DNA of 64,000 nt from Psychrobacter sp. Ps6 (GCF_022129235.1 NZ_JADQAI010000008.1:1-64000); one strand, 5' to 3'. Numbered from the stretch's first letter, positions 27,702-37,346 are shown. The notes: a model not told the origin generated them from the sequence alone. Numbers and translations are program-made.

Positions 27702-28358
27702 ATGCAAGAAGCTTTTTTAGTATTTATCACTAAAATCAGTTTGTATCCCACGATTATTTTTACGGGGCTTGTGATGTTTGTCACCTTATATTGGGTCGTA
27801 TCACTGCTTGGTATGACAGATATGGACAGCGTCGATCTTGGTGACGCAGGCGGTGATGTGGATGTCTCCAACTTATCGTCAACCGGATTTTTCACAGGAT
27901 TGATGCTCAAGTTTGGCCTTTATGGCGTTCCTCTCATTATCATACTCAGCTTAATTAGTTTGATCGGTTGGCTGCTAAGCTATCTGTACACCAGCTTTTT
28001 ACACCAAAACGTTGACTCAGGCATTCTGTATTATTTATTCGGTACAGGGGCACTCATTTTTGTCTTGGTTGTGTCCATGTGGTTGACTGGTCTTATTATC
28101 TCTCCCATCCGCAAAAATATCGCCAAAATTCCCAAGCGCAACTCATCTAGTAATGTGGGCAAAATCGCTGTGGTACGCACGCTCAGTGTGACCGACAAGC
28201 ATGGCGAAGCTGCGCTCAATGATGGCGGCGCAGGCTTGATACTCAAGATTCGATCAGATATGAGTGACAATCAGCTAAAACAAGGCGATAAAGTGATGTT
28301 GGTAGAGTATTTAGAGGACACCAACACTTACCGCGTAACACCTGTTAAAGACAAATAA
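27702..28358 (+). CDS. yqiJ: YqiJ-like membrane protein with OB-fold C-terminus
   Basis: A 218-residue protein with three membrane helices (about residues 14-38, 70-95 and 107-135) and a soluble C-terminal beta-rich domain of about 65 residues (GKIAVVRTLSVTDKHGEA...GDKVMLVEYLEDTNTYRV). This is the NfeD/OB-fold arrangement of E. coli YqiJ. In E. coli and many proteobacteria yqiJ lies directly before the flotillin gene yqiK, and the same order is seen here with a 110-base gap. NfeD-like partners dock to flotillins in membrane microdomains. The ATG at 27702 has AAAGGAGA about ten bases upstream; a GTG eight codons earlier is less likely. Confidence 0.82.
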   Translation: MQEAFLVFITKISLYPTIIFTGLVMFVTLYWVVSLLGMTDMDSVDLGDAGGDVDVSNLSSTGFFTGLMLKFGLYGVPLIIILSLISLIGWLLSYLYTSFLHQNVDSGILYYLFGTGALIFVLVVSMWLTGLIISPIRKNIAKIPKRNSSSNVGKIAVVRTLSVTDKHGEAALNDGGAGLILKIRSDMSDNQLKQGDKVMLVEYLEDTNTYRVTPVKDK

Positions 28359-28474
28359 TGCTCATCAATGATATTAGTCAGTGAACGATGGCTCAATAAT
28401 ATAAAAAATAAGTATTTAGTAAATATAGTAAGGATTTTAAATTCGCTTGGAATGTTTTAATTAAAGGAATGGAT

Positions 28475-30484
28475 ATGGATATACTCATTATCGTCGGCGT
28501 GGTTGTGGTGCTGGCGTTTGTTTTTATGATGGTTGCGCTTTTGATGCTCAAAGCCTTTTACGTCAAGGTTGAGCAGGGCAAAGCACTTATTATCAACGGC
28601 GTGAGTAAAATCGCCGTACGCTTTGATGGTGGTTTTGTTTGGCCAGTTATTAACAAAAAAGAGCTGATGAAAATCTCGCTGATCACCTTAGAGGTGGACA
28701 GACGCGGCAAAGAAGGTCTGATTTGCGCGGACAATATGCGTGCGGATATCACAGTCGCATTCTATCTACGAGTAAATGAGACTGAAGAAGATGTACTCAA
28801 AGTCGCCAAATCGGTTGGCGTAGAGAGAGCGTCTGATAAAGCGGCGGTCAATGAGCTATTCAATGCCAAGTTTTCAGAAGCGCTAAAAACGGTCGGTAAG
28901 CAGATTGATTTCGTCAAACTGTTCGAAAACCGCAGTCAGTTCCGTGACAGTATCGTCCAAGAAATCGGTAACGATCTGAACGGTTATGTCCTAGAAGATG
29001 TGGCGATTGACTATCTAGAGCAAACGCCAAAAGTATCGCTAGACTCAAGCAACATCCTAGATGCTGAAGGTATCAAAAAGATCACTCAGCTAACAGCGTT
29101 TCAAAACGTCATTACCAATGAGCTTGAGCGTGACGAAGAGCTGGCGGTTAAGAAAAAGAACGTCGAAACCCGAGAGGCGATGCTGGAGCTTGAGCGTCAA
29201 CAAGCCGATGCCGAAGCCAAGCAAAAGCGTGAAATCGCATCAGTGATTGCTCGTGAAACGGCTGAGACACGCAAAATTGAAGAAGAAGAGCGCAAAAAGT
29301 CAGAAACCGCCATCATCATGGTAGAGCAAGATTTGGCGATTCAGCGTGAGAACCAGCAACGCGAAATCGAAGTGGCGGGTCAGAACCGCTTACGTGCCGT
29401 AGTCATCGAAGAAGAAAAAGTCACGCGTGCTCGTGATCTAGAAATCGTCTCGCGTGAGCGTGAAGTTGACTTGCAGCGTATCGAAGCTGAGCGCGCCATT
29501 GAGCTTGAGAAAAAGGAAATCGCCAACGTCATTCGTGAGCGTATCGCGGTCGACAAAACCGTGGCGCAAGAAGAAGAGCGCATCAAAGAGGTTCGCGAAG
29601 TCAGTGAAGCGGAGCGCTCTAAGCAAACGCGCGTACTGGCTGCCGAAGCGGATGCTGAAGAGCTTAAAGTACGTCAGGTGAAAAAAGCAGAAGCAGAAGA
29701 GCTATCCGCCAAGCACAAAGCTGTCGAGATTACCACGTTGGCTAACGCCAAGCTGGAAGCCTCTGCGAAAGATGCAGAAGCAAAAATCAAAATGGCAGAA
29801 GGTATCAAAGCAGAAGAGTCAGCGCATGGCTTTGCTGAAGCGGCAATCCAAGAAGCCAAGTCAGTGTCGCTTGAAAAAGAAGGCATTGCGAGAGCCAATG
29901 TCATCAAGGCGACGGGACAGGCTCAGGCTCAAACAGACCGTGAAAAAGGCATGGCTGAAGCCGAAGTTATCGCCGCTCGCGGTGAATCTAACGCCAAAGC
30001 CGAACGTGATGTCGGTATGGCCAATGCTGAAGTTATCGCTGCTCGCGGTGAGTCAAATGCCAAGGCAGAGCGTGTTGTCGGACTAGCAAAAGCCGAAGTC
30101 ACTCGCGCGCACTTCCAAGCCGAAGCAGATGGTCTGGTCGAGAAGTTCAATGCCATGGGTAGCATGAGCAAAGAGGCACGTGAGCACGAAGAATTCCGCA
30201 TGGGACTTGAGACCGCGCTACAAGAAGCCTTGGCGTCTATTGATGCGGGTAAAGAGATTGCCAAAGAAAACGCCGAAGTCTTGGCAGTGGCGCTCCAAAA
30301 AGCCAAAATCGATATTGTCGGCGGTGAAGCGCACTTCTTTGATAACTTTGCCAAATCATTGTCGATCGGTAAAGCCATTGATGGCCTAGCGGGTAAGTCA
30401 GACACGTTAAGCGGTATCATCAACGGCGTCATGGCCAATCAAGCCATGAAAGCGAACCAGTCAAATGATGACAGAACCGCTTAA
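28475..30484 (+). CDS. yqiK: Flotillin-family (SPFH/band 7) protein, YqiK-like
   Basis: A 669-residue flotillin. An N-terminal membrane helix (about 3-26) is followed by an SPFH domain (about 30-200, with NGVSKIAVRFDGGFVWPVI and GNDLNGYVLEDVAIDYLEQ), then a very long charged coiled coil rich in Glu/Ala/Lys (about 200-560) and a C-terminal oligomerisation region. Flotillins form large cage-like assemblies in the inner membrane that organise microdomains. AAAGGA six bases ahead supports the ATG at 28475 over the one at 28469. Inside the coil a 22-residue unit (EVIAARGESNAKAER...) is duplicated. The YqiJ-like gene precedes it, and the large ATPase gene follows after a structured 230-base spacer. 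Confidence 0.92.
   Translation: MDILIIVGVVVVLAFVFMMVALLMLKAFYVKVEQGKALIINGVSKIAVRFDGGFVWPVINKKELMKISLITLEVDRRGKEGLICADNMRADITVAFYLRVNETEEDVLKVAKSVGVERASDKAAVNELFNAKFSEALKTVGKQIDFVKLFENRSQFRDSIVQEIGNDLNGYVLEDVAIDYLEQTPKVSLDSSNILDAEGIKKITQLTAFQNVITNELERDEELAVKKKNVETREAMLELERQQADAEAKQKREIASVIARETAETRKIEEEERKKSETAIIMVEQDLAIQRENQQREIEVAGQNRLRAVVIEEEKVTRARDLEIVSREREVDLQRIEAERAIELEKKEIANVIRERIAVDKTVAQEEERIKEVREVSEAERSKQTRVLAAEADAEELKVRQVKKAEAEELSAKHKAVEITTLANAKLEASAKDAEAKIKMAEGIKAEESAHGFAEAAIQEAKSVSLEKEGIARANVIKATGQAQAQTDREKGMAEAEVIAARGESNAKAERDVGMANAEVIAARGESNAKAERVVGLAKAEVTRAHFQAEADGLVEKFNAMGSMSKEAREHEEFRMGLETALQEALASIDAGKEIAKENAEVLAVALQKAKIDIVGGEAHFFDNFAKSLSIGKAIDGLAGKSDTLSGIINGVMANQAMKANQSNDDRTA
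29961..30092 (+). repeat. In-frame 66-bp tandem duplication in the flotillin gene
   Basis: Two consecutive units encode EVIAARGESNAKAER with about seven further residues, nearly identical at the protein level and differing mostly at third positions. This is an old duplication extending the coiled coil. Confidence 0.75.
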
Positions 30485-30520
30485 ATGATGTGCGACTGGT
30501 ATACATATCAGTATTTATAA

Positions 30521-30548
30521 GCGCGCTGCCATCTAGGACGCAGCGTGC
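30521..30548. repeat. 9-bp hairpin after the flotillin gene
   Basis: GCGCGCTGC pairs with GCAGCGTGC (one wobble) around a ten-base loop, 37 bases after the yqiK stop. No T tract. Confidence 0.55.
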
Positions 30549-30579
30549 TATGACCCACGCGCGCTGTCTTAAAGTGCGA

Positions 30580-30656
30580 TAGCCAACTTATTATTTATGA
30601 TGAGTTGGCTAATCTAAAAAATCTGCCCTGATGACGCGTTTTTTTAGATTAGCCAA
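30580..30656 (+). promoter_or_regulatory. Mutually exclusive inverted repeats in the leader of the ATPase gene
   Basis: Segment A (TAGCCAACT, 30580-30588), segment B (AGTTGGCTA at 30603-30611, continuing to 30621) and segment C (TTTTTTAGATTAGCCAA, 30640-30656) overlap in pairing. A and B form a nine-base stem; B and C form a perfect 17-base stem with an 18-base loop. B cannot pair with both. The layout, 60 bases before the ATPase ATG, is that of an attenuator or other conformational switch; the mechanism is inference. Confidence 0.55.
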
Positions 30657-30714
30657 GTGCTTCTTTACCTTCAATGATTTCTTATTGCCAAAATATAAAA
30701 ATGGACGAGCAACG

Positions 30715-33700
30715 ATGGCGGACACGCAAAACCCAACCAATTCAGATAGCAAAAGTGATCCTAACGCGAACCAAGCAACTCAAACCGATCAGGCAGTGGC
30801 CTCCGGTAATGCTTATGAGCTCATCAAAAAACGCCTAACAGAGCAGGGCAGTCGTCTAGAGCAACTGACCGCCAAACTAAATGCTGCACGCCTGACGGAA
30901 TTTGGTAGCACCCAGATGCAGGTCATTGCCCGCACGCGCATCCGTACCGAGCATAACTGTGTGGCGCAGGATATGGTGCAAGTTGGCGACTATCTGCTGT
31001 TTGGCTACAATGTGTTTATGGGGCTAAAGCGTGCCAGCAATGTTAAGGATGTACTGTCGCTATATCGCTTGATAGATCCTACTGATAAAAATGAAAGCGA
31101 TGAGAGTCCGCAGAGTAGTAGTGGTGATAGTGCGGAGCAAGAGTATCAGCTCGAAGAGGTCGATTTAAAAGGGACGTTTTTAGATCAAGATGCCTTTGTA
31201 CAAGACTTCAATGAGCTCTATCGTTATTACAAGCAAACACGCCTGATTCAGCTAACCGTGAAAGACAGCAAGCTGCTATTAGCCTTTCAGATCGGTGAGC
31301 GTATCACCGATATTCGGGTGTTTCGTTTTGCGTTAGACTTTAGTCAAGGCACACCAGAGTCGGCCCAAGTCGCCTACGTGGACAATCGCGGCGAGCGTGA
31401 CATCGAGTTGCCGCCTGCCTATGATTTTGATTGGATCGAGACCACGCGCGATCAGATGGTCAATGGTAAGTATCCGCACATGAATATCTTGGACACGATA
31501 TTTGTGGAAACGGTCGGCGGCGATTTGACCATTAAGATTGAAGACAATACGCAGTCAGGGCAGGGTATCTATAGCGAACCTGTCAACGACCGCACTCAGT
31601 CGCTGACCGATGCTGAGATTGCCTATGCCAAGGTCGGTAGCTTAATCCTCCTTAAAATATTGCCTTATCGTGAGGACAGTTATCGTTACTTCGTTTATAA
31701 CACTTTGACCGAAGCGGTGCTGCGTTTGGATGCGATTGGTCAGTCCTGTGTACAGTTGCCCGAAGATCACGGCATTATATTTCCGGGTGGCTATTATCTG
31801 CAAACGGGCGAATATAAGCTGTTCGATGCCAATAGTGTCGGTGCCAAAAACCTAAAGTTTAAGCGCAAGATCATCTCGACCAATGGCGAAGACGTTCTCT
31901 TCTTATTTTATGACAGAGAGCTGGGTATCACGGGGCTGTTTCCTTATAACCTGATCAAAAAACAACTGGCAAATCCGATTTATTGTAATGGTATGGCGCT
32001 GGCAGACAACGGTCGCTTGGTGCTGTTTAGTGACCAAAGTGAGCCGTCGCGCATTCACCCGATGCAGATATGGCACACCCCTTATGCCTCCCCTGAATAT
32101 GTGAGCGAATTGCCTGAGAGCACCAGCTTCTATGGAAAAATCGGCAACAAAGAGCTGGTACGCGGCATCTCTGATCTTTATAGCATTACCCGCTTGATTG
32201 ATAACCAAAGCGTGTCGCAAAAACTCTATGAAGAGCTGTCAGACAATACCAGTCGCCTCTTTGATAGCTACTATTGGCTGTCTGAGCCAGAGCTGGGCGA
32301 CGTCGCCAGTAGTATTAAAGAAGTGACAGCGACGGCTGAGCTGGTCATTGATGAGTTTGCTAAAGTTCAAAGTATCCAAAAGCAAACCCAAACCGCGCTT
32401 GCCGATGCCGAATCTCAGCAAAATGAGATTTTGCGGCAGATACGGGTCACGACGTTTGAGTCTGCAAGCGACTATGTCGATCAGCTGTCTGCATTAAGAC
32501 GACAAAAGGGTCGCTTGGTCAGCTTGGAGGATTTGCGTTATTTAGACAGTAATAAATTAGAAGCATTGCAGGCGCAGCTAGAAGAAGCGGAAAGCGATCT
32601 TGCCGAAAAAACCGTACTGTTTTTAAGCGGTGATAAAGCACTATCAAGTTACGAAGGAATATTAGTCGATGTCAGTGAGCGCTTAAACACGGCGGAAACC
32701 AATGCTGAATTAAAGCCAGTGCTCGATAAAATTGACGATACGGCGCAAGGGTTAGACTTGTTGACCGAGCTGCTCGGTACGTTGGATGTTGCTGACGCCA
32801 CCGTGCGTACGCAAATTATCGATGACATATCGACCATTTATGCCAGCCTGAACCAAAGCAAAGCCAAGCTCAATCATAAACGCAAAAATCTAGGGTTAGC
32901 GGAGGCCGTGGCGCAATTTGGTGCGCAGTTTAAGCTGTTTGGTCAGTCCATTGCCAACGCGTTATCCATTGCCAATACGCCTGAGAAATCAGATGAGCAA
33001 ATGGCAAAGCTGCTAGTACAGTTAGAGGAGCTTGAAAGCCAGTTCGCGGATCCTGAGACCAATAGCGGCGATCAGTTTTTAGCCGATATCATCAGCAAAC
33101 GTGAAGAGATTTACGAGACCTTTGAAAATCATAAGCAGCAACTGCTCGATGCCCGCAATCGCAAAGCGCAAAACCTAGGCGATGGCGCGCTGCGAATGCT
33201 TGAGAGTATCAAGAAGCGCACGCAAAGCACAGGTGTCACGGGCTTTACCGAAGAAGAAGCGCTCAATACGTACTTTGCCTCCGATGGTCTGGTACAAAAA
33301 GTCCGAAACATCGCAAAAGAGCTACAAGCGATGGGCTTTAGCGTCAAAGCCGATGACATTGATGCGCGCCTAAAAGCCATTCAAATCGAAAGTTATAAAA
33401 GCTTAAAAGACAAATCCGACTTGTTTGAAGATGGCGGTCAGATCATCAAGCTGGGCAAGCATCGTTTTTCAGTCAACACCCAACCGCTAGACTTAACCTT
33501 ACTCAGTCGTCAGCAGTCCGATGGCACGCGCGTGCTCAATTTGCATCTGACAGGTACCGACTATTACGAAGTGCTCAATAACGCTGAATTAAATGCTTTG
33601 CGTCCGTATTGGGAGATGAATATCGCCTCCGAATCTGACAAGGTATACCGCGCCGAGTACTTGGCCTATAGTATTATCGAGAGCGCCAAAAACAGTCAAG

Positions 33701-36700
33701 ATGGTCTGACAGAGACCCGTCTATACCAAGCCTACGACGAAACCGTCATTACGTTAGATATCAATGGTGACATCGATAATAACAGTCCGCTGGCAAAGCT
33801 GGTCAAAGCCTACGCGACCCCGCGTTATCAGCTCGGTTATGACAAGGGTATTCATGATCATGATGCCACGTTGCTGTTGATGAAAATACTGCCAACATTA
33901 CGTGAGGCCGGGCTACTGATTTATACCCCGCAAGTCCGTGCATTGGCGCAATTATTTTATTGGCAACTAAGCATTGTGAAAGCATTGGGGCTAGACAGCT
34001 TACGTCAATTTGGCTATGACAATTGGTTGAATGAATCAGTACTGACCCGCGCAAATAACTGGACAGATAGAGCCGCTACCGCCGAGCAGCTACGCCGTGC
34101 CCTCGGCAGTGACACTGCCAAATCCTTACTGGTCGAGGACATGAGCCAAGTGATGCACCGTTTTGTCGCGGCCTATCGTGACGAGCGTATTGGCAGTAGT
34201 AATGATGCTAAGCAGCCATCAGATGCCGCATTGGATTCAGAACCAGATTCAACGACCAGCGATGTTCATAATACCAATATCTTTAAACCTAGCTACGTGC
34301 AGCTGGCTTGCGAATACTTAGTCAGCGTCATGGGTCAGTCAGCAGAACCAAATGCCGCCGCATATAACGTAGTGAACTGGCAAACCAGTAGGCAGGCCGA
34401 GCAGCTGTGTGAGCAGTTGAGCCAAACGCTGAGTAGCTCACCCGTCAGTACGCAAAGTAATGCCAGTTTTGCGCAGCTACAGTCCTCAATCGGTAAGCTT
34501 GGCTTCCAACCAAAATCAGCCTATGAGCTGTTAGCAACATGGTTTCATGCACTGCTTGATAAGACTTACGGTAATAGTGAGTCGGCTAACGCAGCAGATG
34601 ATGGCCTGAATGAGGCAGGTGAAGGGCTCAGTGAAACGCAGCTGGCTGAACGTCAAGAAAAAGACGCACTACGCCAGCAGCAACTAGAGAGCGGTCGTCA
34701 TTATGTGCCTGAAGCGATTGCTGTATTACTCACTCAACTAAATGACGCGCAGCGTGAAGCTTTGGTGCAGCGTCTGATTGATTCGGGCGCGAGTTTTGAT
34801 AAAAGCGGCGCAAGTAAAGGCACAGCTAATGTCGCTTCCACCTTATCGTTCTCTTCAACTCAAGCGTCATCATCGACGTCACTGACCAGCATCAACAATC
34901 CGCTCAATCAAGTGCAAAGCTTTGCGCGTCACACGGGTAAGGTATCGCTTGAAATACAGGTTAACGGTTTATTGGGTGAGCATTCACGTATTCATCAGCA
35001 GAGCCTAACCTTTGCCGTTGATGACTTTTTAAATCGTTTGCATCATCATGATACCCAAGTGATTCCAGCGTATAGGCGCTATCTCGCCATGCGCTCAGAG
35101 ATATTACACGCGTCAAAAGAAACCTTGCGACTGGAAGAGTTTATGCCGCGTCCCTTGTCCTCATTTGTGCGTAACCGCCTGATTAACGAGAGCTACCTGC
35201 CGCTTATCGGCGACAACCTCGCCAAACAGATGGGCACGGTCGGTGAGGATAAGCGGACGGACTTGATGGGTATACTCATGATGATATCGCCACCAGGGTA
35301 TGGTAAGACCACCTTGATGGAGTACGTGGCCAATCGTCTCGGCCTAATCTTTATGAAGATTAACTGTCCATCACTCGGTCATGATGTCACCTCATTAGAT
35401 CCCGAAAAAGCCCCCAATGCCACGGCAAGGGAAGAGCTGAATAAAATCAACTTAGCCTTTGAGATGGGCAATAACGTCATGCTGTATCTCGATGATATTC
35501 AGCATACCCACGCGGAGTTTCTGCAGAAATTTATCTCATTGGGCGACGGCACGCGCCGTATCGATGGTGTCTGGCAAGGCAAGACCAAAACCTATGACAT
35601 GCGCGGCAAAAAGTTCTGTGTGGTCATGGCGGGTAACCCCTATACCGAGAGCGGCGAAGCCTTCAAAGTGCCTGATATGCTCGCCAACCGTGCTGATATC
35701 TACAACTTAGGCGATATCATGAGCGGTATGGAGGACATCTTTGCCCTTAGCTATATCGAAAACTCCCTGACTTCTAATAGTGTCCTCGCGCCACTGGCCA
35801 ACCGCGATTTAAGCGATGTGCATCGTTTGATTAAAATGGCTAAAACAGACAACGCCAACCTTGCCCAAGCGCAAAGCAGCGATCTAACCTATCCATATAG
35901 CACCTCAGAGATTAATGAAATTGTTGCTATCTTGCGTCATATGTTTGCCGTGCAAGCAGTCATTTTGGACGTCAACCAAGCCTATATCGCCTCCGCCTCG
36001 CAAGATGATAAATATCGTGTCGAGCCGATATTTAAGCTACAAGGCAGTTATCGTAATATGAATAAGATGACCGAAAAGCTGTCAGCGGTCATGAATGAGA
36101 ATGAGCTAAACCAGCTGATAGACGATCACTATCTGGGCGAGTCGCAGTTATTGACCCAAGGCGCAGAGAGCAACTTGCTCAAGCTTGGCGAGATGCGCGG
36201 TACTTTAACCGATGCAGAAAAAGAACGTTGGGCGCAGATCAAAGCCGACTTCTTACGTAACAAAGCCATGGGCGGCGAGGATGGCGATACGGGCGCGCGT
36301 ATCGTCGCGCAGTTGGTCGACTTAGCGAGTGGCTTCAATGCCATCAGTCGTCAGTTTGAGACGTACTTAACCAAAAATGATCCAGAGCAAATCGCCCGCT
36401 TGCGAGAAGCAGAGCGTAAGGCTCAGTTAGAGACTCAGATGGAAGCGCAGCTAGCCTCACAAAAAATCCTCGCCGATAGCGTGATCAATAATGCCAAAGT
36501 CGTCAGCGATAGCATCGATAATGGCTTTGAGAAAAGCGTGAGCCAATTGCTGCAAATATATAAGCACGATCACAAAGCAGAAGGCGAGTACCTCAAGCAA
36601 AACCAAGATGTGCAAAAAGCCCTGATGGTGCAGCTGGTCGATGCCGTGGAGCAACTGGCACACAATATGGCAGATAGCTTATCTCGTAGCTTAGCTGAAA

Positions 36701-36918
36701 GCCTAATTAAAAATGATGAGAGTAAGGCCGTAGATAGCGATACGCTTGATATCCATGAGCAGACCACACTGATGGCGAACGCCCTCAAGCAGGCGCTGGC
36801 ACCACTGACAATGCGCATGGATGAGAAGCTCGCGATTGATAGCAGTACTGATCAATCTGGTAAGCTGATCGTCAACAGTCTCAATCGCCTAAATAAAATA
36901 TTTGACGATTATGACTAG
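30715..36918 (+). CDS. Giant AAA ATPase, DUF3686 / 'DNA repair ATPase' type
   Basis: A 2067-residue cytoplasmic protein. The N-terminal ~500 residues are a beta-rich DUF3686-like region (TRIRTEHNCVAQDM, VGDYLLFGYNVFMGLK). A long coiled-coil and helical middle (about 550-900) and further helical domains follow, then an AAA module with Walker A SPPGYGKTT (from 1525) and Walker B LYLDDIQH (Asp1593-Asp1594) with MAGNPYTESG after it. The C-terminal ~300 residues are again coiled coil. Database relatives are called DNA repair ATPases, a label resting on weak similarity. It lies after yqiJ-yqiK on the same strand and is probably a functional partner. The start has GGACGAG upstream; the frame extends to 30631, overlapping the leader repeats. 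Confidence 0.82.
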   Translation: MADTQNPTNSDSKSDPNANQATQTDQAVASGNAYELIKKRLTEQGSRLEQLTAKLNAARLTEFGSTQMQVIARTRIRTEHNCVAQDMVQVGDYLLFGYNVFMGLKRASNVKDVLSLYRLIDPTDKNESDESPQSSSGDSAEQEYQLEEVDLKGTFLDQDAFVQDFNELYRYYKQTRLIQLTVKDSKLLLAFQIGERITDIRVFRFALDFSQGTPESAQVAYVDNRGERDIELPPAYDFDWIETTRDQMVNGKYPHMNILDTIFVETVGGDLTIKIEDNTQSGQGIYSEPVNDRTQSLTDAEIAYAKVGSLILLKILPYREDSYRYFVYNTLTEAVLRLDAIGQSCVQLPEDHGIIFPGGYYLQTGEYKLFDANSVGAKNLKFKRKIISTNGEDVLFLFYDRELGITGLFPYNLIKKQLANPIYCNGMALADNGRLVLFSDQSEPSRIHPMQIWHTPYASPEYVSELPESTSFYGKIGNKELVRGISDLYSITRLIDNQSVSQKLYEELSDNTSRLFDSYYWLSEPELGDVASSIKEVTATAELVIDEFAKVQSIQKQTQTALADAESQQNEILRQIRVTTFESASDYVDQLSALRRQKGRLVSLEDLRYLDSNKLEALQAQLEEAESDLAEKTVLFLSGDKALSSYEGILVDVSERLNTAETNAELKPVLDKIDDTAQGLDLLTELLGTLDVADATVRTQIIDDISTIYASLNQSKAKLNHKRKNLGLAEAVAQFGAQFKLFGQSIANALSIANTPEKSDEQMAKLLVQLEELESQFADPETNSGDQFLADIISKREEIYETFENHKQQLLDARNRKAQNLGDGALRMLESIKKRTQSTGVTGFTEEEALNTYFASDGLVQKVRNIAKELQAMGFSVKADDIDARLKAIQIESYKSLKDKSDLFEDGGQIIKLGKHRFSVNTQPLDLTLLSRQQSDGTRVLNLHLTGTDYYEVLNNAELNALRPYWEMNIASESDKVYRAEYLAYSIIESAKNSQDGLTETRLYQAYDETVITLDINGDIDNNSPLAKLVKAYATPRYQLGYDKGIHDHDATLLLMKILPTLREAGLLIYTPQVRALAQLFYWQLSIVKALGLDSLRQFGYDNWLNESVLTRANNWTDRAATAEQLRRALGSDTAKSLLVEDMSQVMHRFVAAYRDERIGSSNDAKQPSDAALDSEPDSTTSDVHNTNIFKPSYVQLACEYLVSVMGQSAEPNAAAYNVVNWQTSRQAEQLCEQLSQTLSSSPVSTQSNASFAQLQSSIGKLGFQPKSAYELLATWFHALLDKTYGNSESANAADDGLNEAGEGLSETQLAERQEKDALRQQQLESGRHYVPEAIAVLLTQLNDAQREALVQRLIDSGASFDKSGASKGTANVASTLSFSSTQASSSTSLTSINNPLNQVQSFARHTGKVSLEIQVNGLLGEHSRIHQQSLTFAVDDFLNRLHHHDTQVIPAYRRYLAMRSEILHASKETLRLEEFMPRPLSSFVRNRLINESYLPLIGDNLAKQMGTVGEDKRTDLMGILMMISPPGYGKTTLMEYVANRLGLIFMKINCPSLGHDVTSLDPEKAPNATAREELNKINLAFEMGNNVMLYLDDIQHTHAEFLQKFISLGDGTRRIDGVWQGKTKTYDMRGKKFCVVMAGNPYTESGEAFKVPDMLANRADIYNLGDIMSGMEDIFALSYIENSLTSNSVLAPLANRDLSDVHRLIKMAKTDNANLAQAQSSDLTYPYSTSEINEIVAILRHMFAVQAVILDVNQAYIASASQDDKYRVEPIFKLQGSYRNMNKMTEKLSAVMNENELNQLIDDHYLGESQLLTQGAESNLLKLGEMRGTLTDAEKERWAQIKADFLRNKAMGGEDGDTGARIVAQLVDLASGFNAISRQFETYLTKNDPEQIARLREAERKAQLETQMEAQLASQKILADSVINNAKVVSDSIDNGFEKSVSQLLQIYKHDHKAEGEYLKQNQDVQKALMVQLVDAVEQLAHNMADSLSRSLAESLIKNDESKAVDSDTLDIHEQTTLMANALKQALAPLTMRMDEKLAIDSSTDQSGKLIVNSLNRLNKIFDDYD

Positions 36919-36998
36919 TAACTATGACTAATAGCAATGATACGTAGTAGGCTATAGTGACACGTGACTGATGTCGTAAACAAACCAATGAGAAATGT

Positions 36999-37160
36999 AT
37001 GGCGCACAAAAAGAAGAACGTCCGAAAAAAACTCTGTCCCGTCTGCGAGCGTGAGTTTAGTTGGACTAAAAAGCTGGATAAAAACTGGGAGAGTATGGTG
37101 TATTGCTCAGACCAATGCCGACGAATTAAGAAGTATGAGGGCGTAGAGCACCAAAAGTAA
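36999..37160 (+). CDS. DUF2256 mini-protein, copy 1
   Basis: A 53-residue basic protein too short for most gene callers: CPVC at 13-16, an aromatic centre (EFSWTKKLDKNWESMVY) and YCSDQC at 35-40. The four cysteines CxxC...CxxxC form the putative zinc knuckle that defines DUF2256. Function unknown; members elsewhere often sit near cryptochrome/photolyase genes, but none is visible here. It lies 80 bases after the ATPase gene and 45 bases before a second copy with 25 of 42 aligned residues identical. No strong ribosome-binding site; GAGAAAT lies close to the ATG. Confidence 0.75.
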   Translation: MAHKKKNVRKKLCPVCEREFSWTKKLDKNWESMVYCSDQCRRIKKYEGVEHQK

Positions 37161-37205
37161 GATTTGACCACAACGCAAATAGTCAAAAGTAGAGGGGAGC
37201 AAATA

Positions 37206-37346
37206 ATGGCACATAAAAAAGTAAACTTACCGCAAAAAACCTGCCCCGTCTGCCAGCGCCCATTTACGTGGCGCAAGAAGTGGGAGAAAGACTGGGAGCA
37301 GGTGGTGTATTGTTCTGAGCGGCGTCGGCGTGGGAAGGGTAAATAA
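37206..37346 (+). CDS. DUF2256 mini-protein, copy 2, lacking the fourth cysteine
   Basis: A 46-residue paralogue that aligns without gaps to copy 1 and shares MAHKK, CPVC, the K-x-W spacing and VYCS. It is preceded by GGGGAG at about eight bases. The fourth zinc ligand is missing: residue 40 is Arg (CGT, 37323-37325) where copy 1 has Cys. A single T-to-C transition would explain it. The C-terminus is also shorter and purely basic (RRRRGKGK). Either metal binding has been lost, or a water or another residue replaces it. Confidence 0.75.
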   Translation: MAHKKVNLPQKTCPVCQRPFTWRKKWEKDWEQVVYCSERRRRGKGK

